The notes under the pieces were generated by a model that worked only from the letters and a program-made list of their open reading frames with translations, did not search any database and was not told the origin of the DNA. Positions 45,598-54,267 of a stretch of 64,000 bases of DNA are shown here, piece after piece. The position numbers were made by a program, and so were the translations under genes. Origin of the DNA: Flavobacterium ichthyis (lineage in GTDB: Bacteria > Bacteroidota > Bacteroidia > Flavobacteriales > Flavobacteriaceae); the NCBI RefSeq assembly GCF_009915155.1, contig NZ_JAABLM010000004.1:62001-126000 (forward strand), in the 5' to 3' direction. How positions within the stretch are numbered: position 1 is the stretch's first letter; every line of letters begins with the position of its first letter.

Positions 45598-46839
45598 CTA
45601 CTCATACCTCAAAGCTTCAATCGGATCAAGGTTTGCGGCTTTGATTGAAGGATATAATCCAGACAATAACGCCACCAAAAAACTAATTCCCACGGCTGCC
45701 AAAATCGCGTCCCAGGGAGCTACAAATTGAAAATCTAATGCAGCAGAAATTCCCCAGCCGATTAAAATTCCCAGGATAATTCCTACAAAACCACCAATTT
45801 GACCAATTACCAAACTTTCGGTAAAAAATTGAAAAGCAATCGTTGATTTTTTAGCACCAAGTGCTTTTCTCACACCAATTTCGCGGGTTCTTTCGGTTAC
45901 AGAAACAATCATAATATTCATCAATGCAATTGATGAACCAAAAATCGTAATAATACCAATTGCCCAAGCCGAAATGCCCAAAGCCGCCATTTGCGACATT
46001 ACCATTTGTAGCAATTCATCACTTCGGGTAATCCCAAAATTATTTTCTTCCACGGGATTTAATCGCCTTACTTTTCGCATCGTGATAATCGCATCGTCCA
46101 CGGCAGCATCAAGCATTTCTTTTTTGGCAATCATTACTTTCATGTCATAATTAATATTTGGTGCCGAAAAAATCGACCTCGCGCCTTGAATAGGAATCAT
46201 CACTCGCAAATCCTGATTGTTGCCAAAAGTGGCACCTTTTTCTTTTAAAACACCCACCACTTTAAACTTCGCACCACGAATAGAAATCGTTTGATCAATA
46301 GGATTCACGTCTTTCAGTAAACCTTTGATAATGTCAGATCCCACCAAGCAAACAGCGTTATTGTTTTCCACATCAAAACCCGTAAAATTTCTCCCATTGT
46401 CAACTTCCAAACCAGCATTTGCAAGAAAATTCTGGTCAATTCCCAGTACTGTTACTTCCGGATCCGTCTTTTTATTTTCAAATTTTATTTCTGCCGAACT
46501 CGTAGCTGTAAACGAAAGCGATGTGGCTGTAAACGGATATCGGTATTTTTCCTGAAACTCCCGTGCTTCTTGATATCCAATAATGGGATTCACTTTTTGA
46601 GTAGTATTTCCCCTACCAATTTGTGCAGCGGCATCGTATTGTCCAATCGAAAAAGTATTCGATCCCATCGAAGAAAAATTTCCACTAATATTGTTTTCCA
46701 ATGCCGTCACCAGTGTTAAAATTCCCACTAAAGCCGTAATCCCAATCGCAATAATAATCACGGTTAACACTGTACGTAACAACTGACTCCTGATAGAAGT
46801 TAGTGCAATATTCACATTTTCGCGAAGAATTTTTAGCAT
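45598..46839 (-). CDS. MacB-like ABC transporter permease
   Basis: A 413-residue membrane protein. One N-terminal helix (LLRTVLTVIIIAIGITALVG) is followed by a ~220-residue periplasmic MacB domain (MGSNTFSIG, FTATSLSFTATSSAEI, VCLVGSDIIKGLL), and three C-terminal helices form the FtsX-like domain (IIGTIFGSSIALMNIMIVSV-type stretch, REIGVRKALGAKKSTI). It works with an ATPase that is not in the window, exporting lipoproteins, drugs or other substrates by mechanotransmission. The frame starts at 46902 in repeat DNA; the ATG at 46839 (MLKILRENVNIAL) is the natural start. Confidence 0.92.
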   Translation of the reverse strand: MLKILRENVNIALTSIRSQLLRTVLTVIIIAIGITALVGILTLVTALENNISGNFSSMGSNTFSIGQYDAAAQIGRGNTTQKVNPIIGYQEAREFQEKYRYPFTATSLSFTATSSAEIKFENKKTDPEVTVLGIDQNFLANAGLEVDNGRNFTGFDVENNNAVCLVGSDIIKGLLKDVNPIDQTISIRGAKFKVVGVLKEKGATFGNNQDLRVMIPIQGARSIFSAPNINYDMKVMIAKKEMLDAAVDDAIITMRKVRRLNPVEENNFGITRSDELLQMVMSQMAALGISAWAIGIITIFGSSIALMNIMIVSVTERTREIGVRKALGAKKSTIAFQFFTESLVIGQIGGFVGIILGILIGWGISAALDFQFVAPWDAILAAVGISFLVALLSGLYPSIKAANLDPIEALRYE

Positions 46840-46847
46840 GGAAAAAA

Positions 46848-46876
46848 GGTTTAAGGTTTCAAGTTTCAAGTTTTCA
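46848..46876. repeat. AAGGTTTCAAGTTT-type simple repeat
   Basis: GGTTTAAGGTTTCAAGTTTC followed by AAGTTT lies in the leader of the ABC permease gene and is read as a false N-terminal extension of it. Confidence 0.5.
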
Positions 46877-46906
46877 CTCCCTACTTCTAAGTCCTGACTC
46901 AAAATT

Positions 46907-46914
46907 CAAAAGTA
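46907..46914 (-). promoter_or_regulatory. -7 box of the ABC permease gene
   Basis: TACTTTTG on the minus strand (46914-46907). The leader would be ~63 nt and contain the heptamer repeat. Confidence 0.45.
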
Positions 46915-46972
46915 ACAATTCTAAAACCGAAATTCTAAAAAAATAAAGTAAGATATTTGAATAACTTTTTTT

Positions 46973-47120
46973 GGAGCGATTCCGAAGTGTCGGGACAAGC
47001 ATATAAAGTTCCCGAAGCATCAGCACATTTTCCCGCTTTCCGCTTCAATCTTTTAACAATTTTCGATGAAATTGATAGGAGGATTTCCGCTACTCCCGAA
47101 ACTTCGCGACGGGGCAAAAG
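46973..47120. repeat. Dispersed intergenic repeat, copy C
   Basis: Starts GGAGC, followed by a degenerate CCGAAGTGTCGGG palindrome, a second CCCGAAGCATC block, CCCGCTTTCCGCTTCAATCT, GGATTTCCGCTACTCCCGAA and a final CTTCGCGACGGGGC. It matches copy B over CCGCTTTCCGCT..AATCTTTTAAYAATT. The rest of the 479-nt gap (47121-47318) is AT-rich; I see nothing else in it. Confidence 0.7.
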
Positions 47121-47318
47121 AAAAAACTTTTGGCTTTTTTGGAAAGGACAGTTCCTACGTTTAGCGATAAAAATAACATTTCATCATTTCGCCGGAAAAA
47201 TTTGGAAATTATTTAGAAATTATCTCAGCTATAAAAAGTAATTTAGCCAATTAATTTTTCGGTTAAAAAAGCCGCTGGAATTATTACATATTTAAAATCC
47301 TAAATTAAAAAAATCGAA

Positions 47319-48692
47319 ATGGCAAAACCAGGCATCCCAAAGGGAACCCGCGATTTTTCGCCCGCAGAAGTTTACAAACGTCAATACATCTTTTCTACCA
47401 TCCGGAAAAATTTCGAAAAATTTGGCTATCAACCCATCGAAACTCCATCTTTTGAAAATTCAGAAACATTGATGGGAAAATATGGAGAAGAAGGTGATCG
47501 CTTGATTTTTAAGATATTAAATTCTGGGGATAAAGTAAAAAAAGCCGATTTGAAGTCGTTAGAAGAAGGCAACCTCGCAAAATTTTCTAACTCACTTTCT
47601 GAAAAAGCTTTACGATATGATTTGACCGTTCCGTTTGCAAGGTTTGTGGTTCAACATCAAAATAATTTAGAATTTCCTTTCAAACGTTACCAAATTCAAC
47701 CCGTTTGGCGAGCTGATAATCCGCAAAAAGGGCGTTTCCGAGAATTTTACCAATGTGATGCAGATGTTGTAGGCTCGAAATCTTTGTGGCAAGAAATTGA
47801 ATTGGTACAATTATATGATTCCGTTTTCGCTGATTTAAAATTAGAAGGCGTCACTATCAAAATCAACAATCGAAAAATTCTTTCCGGAATTGCGGAAGTC
47901 ATTGGCGCTTCGGATAAATTGATTGACTTTACGGTAGCTTTAGACAAACTGGATAAAATGGGCGAAGATGGCGTAAAAAGCGAAATGTTAGCCAAAGGAA
48001 TTTCCGCGGAAGCGATACAAAAAGTACAGCCATTGTTTAGCTTTTCGGGAAATTTAAATGAAAAAATTGAGCAGCTTTCAATTTTACTTTCTGCTTCAGA
48101 AGAAGGCAAAAAAGGAGTAGAGGAGTTGCAATTTATTTGTGAAAACGTAGAAAAATTAGGTTTAAAATCTGCCACAATTGACCTTGATGTGACTTTGGCT
48201 CGTGGTTTAAATTACTATACTGGAGCAATTTTTGAAGTTTCTGCACCTAAAAATATTGCCATGGGATCAATTGGTGGAGGTGGAAGATATGATGATCTTA
48301 CGGGAATTTTCGGGTTGAAAAATATGAGTGGAGTAGGGATTTCATTTGGCTTAGACCGAATTTATTTAGTGCTTGAAGAACTTAGTTTATTTCCCGAAAC
48401 CGTAACCGTAGGTACAAAAGCATTGTTTTTTAATTTTGGTGATGCCGAAGCTTTTTATGCTATGAAAACCATATCTATGTTAAGAGATTTAGATATTCCG
48501 GTAGAAATGTTTCCGGATAAGGCTAAGATGGATAAACAATTTAAACATGCCGAGAAAAAAAATATTCCGTTTGCCATTATGGCGGGAAATAGTGAGATTG
48601 CTGAAGGAAAATTTACTGTAAAAAATTTGCTTTCCGGCGAAAAAGAAACTGTTGATTTTAATGGTTTAGAACAATTATTGAAAAATATATAA
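47319..48692 (+). CDS. hisS: Histidyl-tRNA synthetase
   Basis: A 457-residue class II aminoacyl-tRNA synthetase. Motif 2 reads KRYQIQPVWRADNPQKGRFREFYQCDAD; the histidine-specific motifs are LDVTLARGLNYYTGAIFEV and GGGGRYDDLTGIFG. Motif 3 is GVGISFGLDRIYLVL. An anticodon-binding domain ends the protein (GDAEAFYAMKTISMLRDLDI). It is monocistronic, with terminator hairpins after it. Confidence 0.96.
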   Translation: MAKPGIPKGTRDFSPAEVYKRQYIFSTIRKNFEKFGYQPIETPSFENSETLMGKYGEEGDRLIFKILNSGDKVKKADLKSLEEGNLAKFSNSLSEKALRYDLTVPFARFVVQHQNNLEFPFKRYQIQPVWRADNPQKGRFREFYQCDADVVGSKSLWQEIELVQLYDSVFADLKLEGVTIKINNRKILSGIAEVIGASDKLIDFTVALDKLDKMGEDGVKSEMLAKGISAEAIQKVQPLFSFSGNLNEKIEQLSILLSASEEGKKGVEELQFICENVEKLGLKSATIDLDVTLARGLNYYTGAIFEVSAPKNIAMGSIGGGGRYDDLTGIFGLKNMSGVGISFGLDRIYLVLEELSLFPETVTVGTKALFFNFGDAEAFYAMKTISMLRDLDIPVEMFPDKAKMDKQFKHAEKKNIPFAIMAGNSEIAEGKFTVKNLLSGEKETVDFNGLEQLLKNI

Positions 48693-48754
48693 AAATTGAA
48701 GAGTTCTGCCAACCCGCAGAACTCTTCGTTAAATGTTGGAAACTTGCCAACTCC

Positions 48755-48790
48755 TAAACCGCAATCCCCATAATTGCGGTTTATTTTTTT
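48755..48790 (+). terminator. Terminator after hisS
   Basis: A first hairpin (48698-48709 with 48716-48727) lacks a T-run. The second (48755-48765 with 48773-48783, stem AAACCGCAAT) is followed by ATTTTTTT and is the likely terminator. Its right arm overlaps the stop codon of the convergent T9SS gene. Confidence 0.75.
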
Positions 48791-51700
48791 ATGATTTTAT
48801 AGCTAAAATCGCCAATGTCGGTATTAATTTTGAAAATGTAAGTACCCGCTGCATAGCCATTAAAGGGTATTGTGATTTCTGCTTGGTTTTCATTTCTAAC
48901 ATCATTAGATTTAATCTCTTGACCTAATATATTAAATGCTGTAACGGAATAGATAATTGCTTCTTGATTTAGGTTTTTAATGTGTAAAACATCCGTGTTA
49001 TATGCATATGAAATGCGAATATTATTATGGTTAGTAAAACCCGTCGTTAAATTTTCTTCATTTGTAAAGCGAATAGAAAATCTATTTTCGTGTGTGCCAC
49101 TATTCAAAGTTATGAAAAAATCTTCGTTTCGAATATCATAAAATGTTTCAGTTTGTGCATCATATACGTAAATTTCTTGTGAGGGGTTGAAATTGTTACT
49201 TTCTGTTAAATTAATTTTTACTTCTCCAGCTTGCGAAGTTTTTAACGTTATCGGGAAGCGTTTGTAAATATCAAATGCACCAACTCCTTGAATTACAAGG
49301 TTTCCAGCTTCGTGAGGAAAGAAAATGTCATTGTTTTGAGTATCCCATTGTATGCCATCATAGCCAGGGTCATAATTTTCGGTAGCGTTTTCGTTCATAA
49401 AACCTAATAGAATATCTCTTTTGGCTCCATTGGCAAGATAGTTTAAACGGATTTTTTTAAACTCATCAGCTTCGGCAACGCTGTCATTTTGATTATTTGA
49501 AAAATGTTCCGCTTCAGTCAATGGGTTATTTTGCCTAAACATTGTAAAAGAATTAGGTTCATCTTCCTTAATAAAAGCACGTTGATTATTGTTGAAAATT
49601 AAATTCCCACCTGTACCGTTAGCCTCTATCCAAAACCCTTGACCTACTGGTATGAAACGTTGCGGAATTTTTGTTCCAGAACCTGGCATCACGCCAGGAT
49701 TAGCAACAGCCACGACACCTCCAGTAAGATTTCTAGCTGCGTAACCACCTTGGTATTCTCTTAAAATGTGGCTGTTTCCACCGTATTGATCCCAGAAATA
49801 AATAGTTCCAGTCATGACACCAAGATTGTCAGTAATAAATTGTGTAGCGTCTAATGCGGATAAGTAAGGATTTCCTAATAAATTAGACATATTAGCGCTA
49901 ATGTTTACTGAAATTCTACCGTTGTTTGGTTTTCCCACAAAGGTATAATTTTGGGTTGGCGTTACCGCACCACTTCCTTTCATTGTGAAGCCTTGCCCAG
50001 CAAATAGGGGTGAATTTTCGTTAATTGCTGCCCAATTAGCATAGACACCTATAGTATTTTGAAATTTGTATAACCAATATCTTGCGATAGAAATAGGACT
50101 CGTACCTGAACCATTATAACCCCCGATGAAATTTATATTTTGAGGAGTTAATGTAGTGCCGTCTTTAAATACGCTCGAAACGGTATAGGTTCCATTGTTA
50201 GAAGTGGCATTGATGGTGCTAACTGGTGAAGACCAATAATTATAATTGTATAAATTACTTGTTCCTTGCTGGTCTCGTTCTGCATTACCAGCACTTGTTG
50301 CGTCAAAATCACTGTTTAAGGTTTGGATTAGTTGAGATTTTCCTACTAAATCAAGTTTTCCGTTGATTTTTAGGTAATGAGATATTTCAACTTTGGAATC
50401 ATTTGTGGCCAAAAATGTATCCGAATTTATAGAAAGAGCCAAGAGATTTTTGTTTCCGTTGGAAGTTATAGTATGATTTGTTTCGACGATATTCCAATCG
50501 ATAGGAATTGTAGGATTAGAAATGGATAATCCATATGGCAATTCCTGAACGTTTCCATTTAACCAAGTAGCGGTACTCGACCAATTTCCGTTTGAAACCG
50601 TTTGGTACGGAAGCGGGGCGGTTTGTAAATTTGCCACAATTTTATCGTTGTTGAGATACTTCAACCTTGCCCAAAAATTATTGTTGGATTTGTCTTTTAC
50701 AGCTGTACCATAAAACGAGTTCATATCGTAGTAAATCAAAAGGTTATTCCATAAAGTACTGGATATGTCATTTTTGGTAATGGTGTTTGGAATTGATTTT
50801 CCAAAAACAGCTGTTCCATTTTTCTCAATTTCCTGATTCATGATGTATCGCAGCTGGGTTTCGCTTAAAGCTGAATTCCAAATTCTAATCTCATCAATAT
50901 CCCCGATAAAAGTTTTAGAAATGACATTTTTATTACTCCAAACAGCTCCAATGGTAAAATGATTACTATTTGCAGATGGATTAGGTAGGGCAGTTGCCAA
51001 TACGTTTTCTACACCATCAATAAACAATCTTGCAGTTCCAGCAGAAAATGTTACCGCTACATAATGCCATTTTCCATCATTTACACTCACGGTTGAAATG
51101 ACTCTATCAACGTTATTCCAGTTTCCTACAAATTGTCCCGCAGCATTTATATAAAAATCATAAGCACCGTTTTTTGCAATAATCGAACCATTGTTACCCG
51201 AAGTTCTGCACCAGCCCGAAACCGTAAAATTAGCATTTAGATTTATGTTTTTTTCGCCAATAATAAAATCAGTTGTATCATGATCTAATCTGTAGCTGCC
51301 TACATTCTCGGTTGCGACACCGAATGAGAAAAATTTTGTTCCGTCGAAATCATACCAAGTTTCTAGTGTTGTGCCATTATCTTTTAAAGGAATAATATCT
51401 ACAATATTTGTTGAAGCAAAACTTGCAGAAGTAGATACGATAAGTACATAGTCTTGATTGGGAGATTTAGGAAAAGCAGTTGCCAATATATTTGTAGGTA
51501 AAGAAATAGTCGTTTGCGGAATATCACCTCCGGTTTCTACGATTTTATAAATACGATTTCCTCGTGTAAAAGTTGTTGAAATAGTACCCAAAGAAACATT
51601 TGAGTTCACACCTGATGAGGCCAAAGTACCATTATTGTGTCCCCACAATAGGAAATTTTTATTATTCGCAAAATTATTCGTGTTTGCCGTATTGGTTGTA

Positions 51701-53805
51701 GCTACAACATCTCCTAGAGCAATCACCACATCGTTGACGTCATTAGAGCTTCGTGATTGTTTTTGTGTCAAGCGAGAAATATCATCTCTGCCAATTCCAG
51801 CAATGTTAAAATTGTATCCATCGTTTGCCGCAATATTCCATATAACTGAATTATCTGAATCGACATAGTTTTGAGAAGTTCCGTTAACACCAAGTGTAAT
51901 ACCATATTTTATTCCAAGATATGACTCTATACGTATTCTTTCGGTAGCATCATTTTTTCGGGCATCAAAGGTGATAATTTCTGCCACACGAGCATCTAAA
52001 CTAGAACGATATGCTTGACTTCTTCCTATCCAAAAACGACTATTACTAATATTTGAATATTGAGGTAATCCCACAACGGTATTTCCTATGTTATTTGCAT
52101 TGTAATATAGTTCTTGATTGTTGCCTAGGGTGTTAGTTCGCGTGTTAATCAATCCTACCGCTCCAGCTTGATAGTTTGAAGTTGTGCTGGTTTGTGCAAT
52201 TCCGTAACCACGACTGTTGACTGGAGCAGAACTGCTACTACTTGTCGTTCCCACAGCATAAGCAATAACTTCGTTGTCAAATCTTACCGAATATGTGCCG
52301 TATCCAATACCACTTCCATCACGATCGTTGTCTACCGTTGGTGAATTATCACCACAAAATATGTCCATGCTTGCTGTAGCAGCAGAAATATTTTGATCGG
52401 GGATGGATACGACGAACATATCTTGCGTATAGTATCCGCTAGTTCCTTGAAGATATTGCTGCCCTAATCTCGCGTAATTGTAGTCCTCAGGTGCATTATT
52501 ATTGTCATTTGTAAAATCAACAACGGCGTTGAAGTTAACGTTTGATGCAACTGAATTACGATAAACCGGTTCTTGAGTTGATGTATTCACAACAGCATTA
52601 CTACCTAAACCTTGTGTAATCCATGAAGAAACCAACGTATTGTTAGGTGTTCCGGTGGTACCATCCAATAAATCCGCTCTTAACCATAATTGTAAATTGT
52701 GACGAACCCCTCCAGGTCCGTTTGAAGGACAATTAGTTATATTTAAAATTGACGACCGAAATACAGTATTTTCTGGACCGCAAGTTCCTGCATTATTAGC
52801 AAACCAGCAATTACCTTCACTTACAATATCAAATTGTAGGTTATTAGTTCCTGCTGTAGGAGCTGTGACGCTTAAAAAATAAGTTTGAGTGGCTAAAGGT
52901 GCCAAATTGTTTGCATCCGTGCGAACCAAATAATCTGGATCACCATTCCATTTAATACCAATATTTATATCGGGCGACGTATTAGTCCAAGTGTTTGTTC
53001 CAATATTTTTTACTGTTACCGACACGGTTCGTGTTTCTCCAGCACACCAAGATGGGATGCCTAAATCCATCGAAATAAATTCTGAGCGATAAGCAGGAGC
53101 AGCAACAATTCTTATCAATCCATTGCCACCGGTTCCGCCATAACGTGTCCCGGAGGTTCTTCGAGATCCGCCTCCACCACCACCGGGATTTGCAGCGTTG
53201 AATCCGCTTCCATCGCTACTTGTTCTACCATTACCGCCATTTCCTCCAAAAAATGGTGCAGTGGCGCCACTCGAATTGGTTGCGTTATTGCCATTTTCCG
53301 CATTTCCTGCCGAAGATCCACCGCCACCGCCATTACCTCCTGATGTAGAAAATCCATTACCGCCAGAAAACCGAACATCACCAACTCCTTGATTGGCTTG
53401 ACCTCCAATCCCTCCAGTTGAAAAATTATTTCCAACAGATTCTCCGCCTTTTGCCAAAAGCGTTGTAGTATTCAAAAAAGAAGTATCTCCTCCATCTGTA
53501 GTAGAATTACTTCCTGCTCCAACAGTATAAGGGATTACTTGTCCCGGTGTGACAGCAATGGTTACTCGAGAATAAGCGCCTCCGCCACCTCCGCCGCCAC
53601 CTCCGCTAGTTGTTCGCGTACCGCCACGACCTCCGCCACCAATTCCTTCGATAGTAATGACAGATGTACCTGGGGGAACAACGAATAATTTGTTTCCGGG
53701 AATGTTGTCAGTTAATAAAACAGTTTGTGAAAATGACTCGAATGAAGTGCAAACGAGCATTAGTGCAAGCCATAGCCTGCAGTTTAGTAGGGAATTTTTT
53801 TTCAT
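48781..53805 (-). CDS. Giant secreted protein with glycine-rich, LamG-like and T9SS type A domains
   Basis: A 1674-residue exported protein. The signal peptide ends near FSQ (~27). A glycine-rich domain (~50-230, with GGGGGGGGGAYSRVTIAVTP) is followed by an Ig/CARDB-like segment (~245-355), a DUF8202-like domain (~370-640: NLQLWLRADLLDG...ESYLGIKYGITLG), a concanavalin-like LamG domain (~850-1020: ANFTVSGWCRTSG...GDIDEIRIWNSALSETQLR), and the WSSPV/NLLGNPYLSA/GQGFWIE module (~1188-1400). The end (VTAFNILGQEIKS...AAGTYIFKINTDIGDFSYKI) is a T9SS type A signal (TIGR04183-like). The ligand is unknown. Unlike the type C genes it has no small partner gene. Confidence 0.88.
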   Translation of the reverse strand: MKKNSLLNCRLWLALMLVCTSFESFSQTVLLTDNIPGNKLFVVPPGTSVITIEGIGGGGRGGTRTTSGGGGGGGGGAYSRVTIAVTPGQVIPYTVGAGSNSTTDGGDTSFLNTTTLLAKGGESVGNNFSTGGIGGQANQGVGDVRFSGGNGFSTSGGNGGGGGSSAGNAENGNNATNSSGATAPFFGGNGGNGRTSSDGSGFNAANPGGGGGGSRRTSGTRYGGTGGNGLIRIVAAPAYRSEFISMDLGIPSWCAGETRTVSVTVKNIGTNTWTNTSPDINIGIKWNGDPDYLVRTDANNLAPLATQTYFLSVTAPTAGTNNLQFDIVSEGNCWFANNAGTCGPENTVFRSSILNITNCPSNGPGGVRHNLQLWLRADLLDGTTGTPNNTLVSSWITQGLGSNAVVNTSTQEPVYRNSVASNVNFNAVVDFTNDNNNAPEDYNYARLGQQYLQGTSGYYTQDMFVVSIPDQNISAATASMDIFCGDNSPTVDNDRDGSGIGYGTYSVRFDNEVIAYAVGTTSSSSSAPVNSRGYGIAQTSTTSNYQAGAVGLINTRTNTLGNNQELYYNANNIGNTVVGLPQYSNISNSRFWIGRSQAYRSSLDARVAEIITFDARKNDATERIRIESYLGIKYGITLGVNGTSQNYVDSDNSVIWNIAANDGYNFNIAGIGRDDISRLTQKQSRSSNDVNDVVIALGDVVATTNTANTNNFANNKNFLLWGHNNGTLASSGVNSNVSLGTISTTFTRGNRIYKIVETGGDIPQTTISLPTNILATAFPKSPNQDYVLIVSTSASFASTNIVDIIPLKDNGTTLETWYDFDGTKFFSFGVATENVGSYRLDHDTTDFIIGEKNINLNANFTVSGWCRTSGNNGSIIAKNGAYDFYINAAGQFVGNWNNVDRVISTVSVNDGKWHYVAVTFSAGTARLFIDGVENVLATALPNPSANSNHFTIGAVWSNKNVISKTFIGDIDEIRIWNSALSETQLRYIMNQEIEKNGTAVFGKSIPNTITKNDISSTLWNNLLIYYDMNSFYGTAVKDKSNNNFWARLKYLNNDKIVANLQTAPLPYQTVSNGNWSSTATWLNGNVQELPYGLSISNPTIPIDWNIVETNHTITSNGNKNLLALSINSDTFLATNDSKVEISHYLKINGKLDLVGKSQLIQTLNSDFDATSAGNAERDQQGTSNLYNYNYWSSPVSTINATSNNGTYTVSSVFKDGTTLTPQNINFIGGYNGSGTSPISIARYWLYKFQNTIGVYANWAAINENSPLFAGQGFTMKGSGAVTPTQNYTFVGKPNNGRISVNISANMSNLLGNPYLSALDATQFITDNLGVMTGTIYFWDQYGGNSHILREYQGGYAARNLTGGVVAVANPGVMPGSGTKIPQRFIPVGQGFWIEANGTGGNLIFNNNQRAFIKEDEPNSFTMFRQNNPLTEAEHFSNNQNDSVAEADEFKKIRLNYLANGAKRDILLGFMNENATENYDPGYDGIQWDTQNNDIFFPHEAGNLVIQGVGAFDIYKRFPITLKTSQAGEVKINLTESNNFNPSQEIYVYDAQTETFYDIRNEDFFITLNSGTHENRFSIRFTNEENLTTGFTNHNNIRISYAYNTDVLHIKNLNQEAIIYSVTAFNILGQEIKSNDVRNENQAEITIPFNGYAAGTYIFKINTDIGDFSYKIIKK

Positions 53806-53849
53806 GATCCTTAATGGGGATTAGATTATGAATAAAGTTTACGATAAAA

Positions 53850-53861
53850 TAGATTTGGGTA
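53850..53861 (-). promoter_or_regulatory. TACCCAAATCTA motif in the leader of the type A gene
   Basis: The same 12-mer stands on the minus strand at 58307-58296 in the leader of the carboxypeptidase gene, and its first nine bases, TACCCAAAT, at 54263-54255 on the start of the small gene. The role is unknown. The remaining part of the 235-nt gap 53806-54040 holds only the hairpin at its right end. Confidence 0.35.
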
Positions 53862-53991
53862 ATAATTTCAAAAAGTACCGGGGCAAGTATTTTTTGAAGT
53901 TAACTTTTTTATTATGAGTGAATTAAGTTGATAGCAGATATTATAAATTTTTTAGGTTGTTATTTTCAGTTAAAATTTCAATTGTTCATGA

Positions 53992-54033
53992 AGTACCAAA
54001 GCTTAAAATGATTTGAGTTTAAGCTTTGGTACT
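53992..54033 (-). terminator. Long hairpin after the third T9SS cassette
   Basis: A 16-bp perfect stem (53992-54007 with 54018-54033) and a 10-nt loop, 8 nt after the stop of the small gene. No strong T-run follows, so termination is likely but not certain. Confidence 0.7.
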
Positions 54034-54040
54034 ACTATAA

Positions 54041-54256
54041 TTAGTTTTTCGAGATTGTTCCCCGATGAGGTTTATTGGTTAAGGCAATTCCAATGGCTAC
54101 TGCAATTAAAATGATTAACCAAATTGTCGAATCGATAGACGCTTGGGGTACATCTTCTGGTGGTTCGGAAGGATTTGATTCATCTGCATATGCTGACATA
54201 ATATTTAAAAAGATGGTCGCCATCAGCGCAAGGCGGTACTTAATATTGTTCTTCAT
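54041..54256 (-). CDS. Small signal-peptide/C-terminal-anchor protein paired with T9SS cargo
   Basis: A 71-residue protein with a signal peptide (MKNNIKYRLALMATIFLNIMS), an acidic Pro/Glu-rich spacer (DESNPSEPPEDVPQ), then ASIDSTIW entering a hydrophobic helix (LIILIAVAIGIAL) and a basic tail (NKPHRGTISKN). The layout matches the two small proteins at 8997 and 13325, with SIDSTIW in the place of PISDYLW and PISGYIW. It begins 11 nt after the carboxypeptidase stop. The start codon is preceded by TACCCAA. The function is unknown. The overlapping plus-strand frame is a shadow. Confidence 0.78.
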   Translation of the reverse strand: MKNNIKYRLALMATIFLNIMSAYADESNPSEPPEDVPQASIDSTIWLIILIAVAIGIALTNKPHRGTISKN

Positions 54257-54267
54257 TTGGGTATTTT

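Noticed and set aside
46957..47241. Plus-strand 94-residue reading frame before hisS
   Set aside because: It lies mostly in repeat copy C and resembles no protein; the minus-strand frame there is equally spurious.
53198..53392. Plus-strand proline/glutamate-rich reading frame opposite the glycine-rich domain
   Set aside because: GC-rich glycine codons produce long antisense frames; it has no start context and lies inside a real gene.
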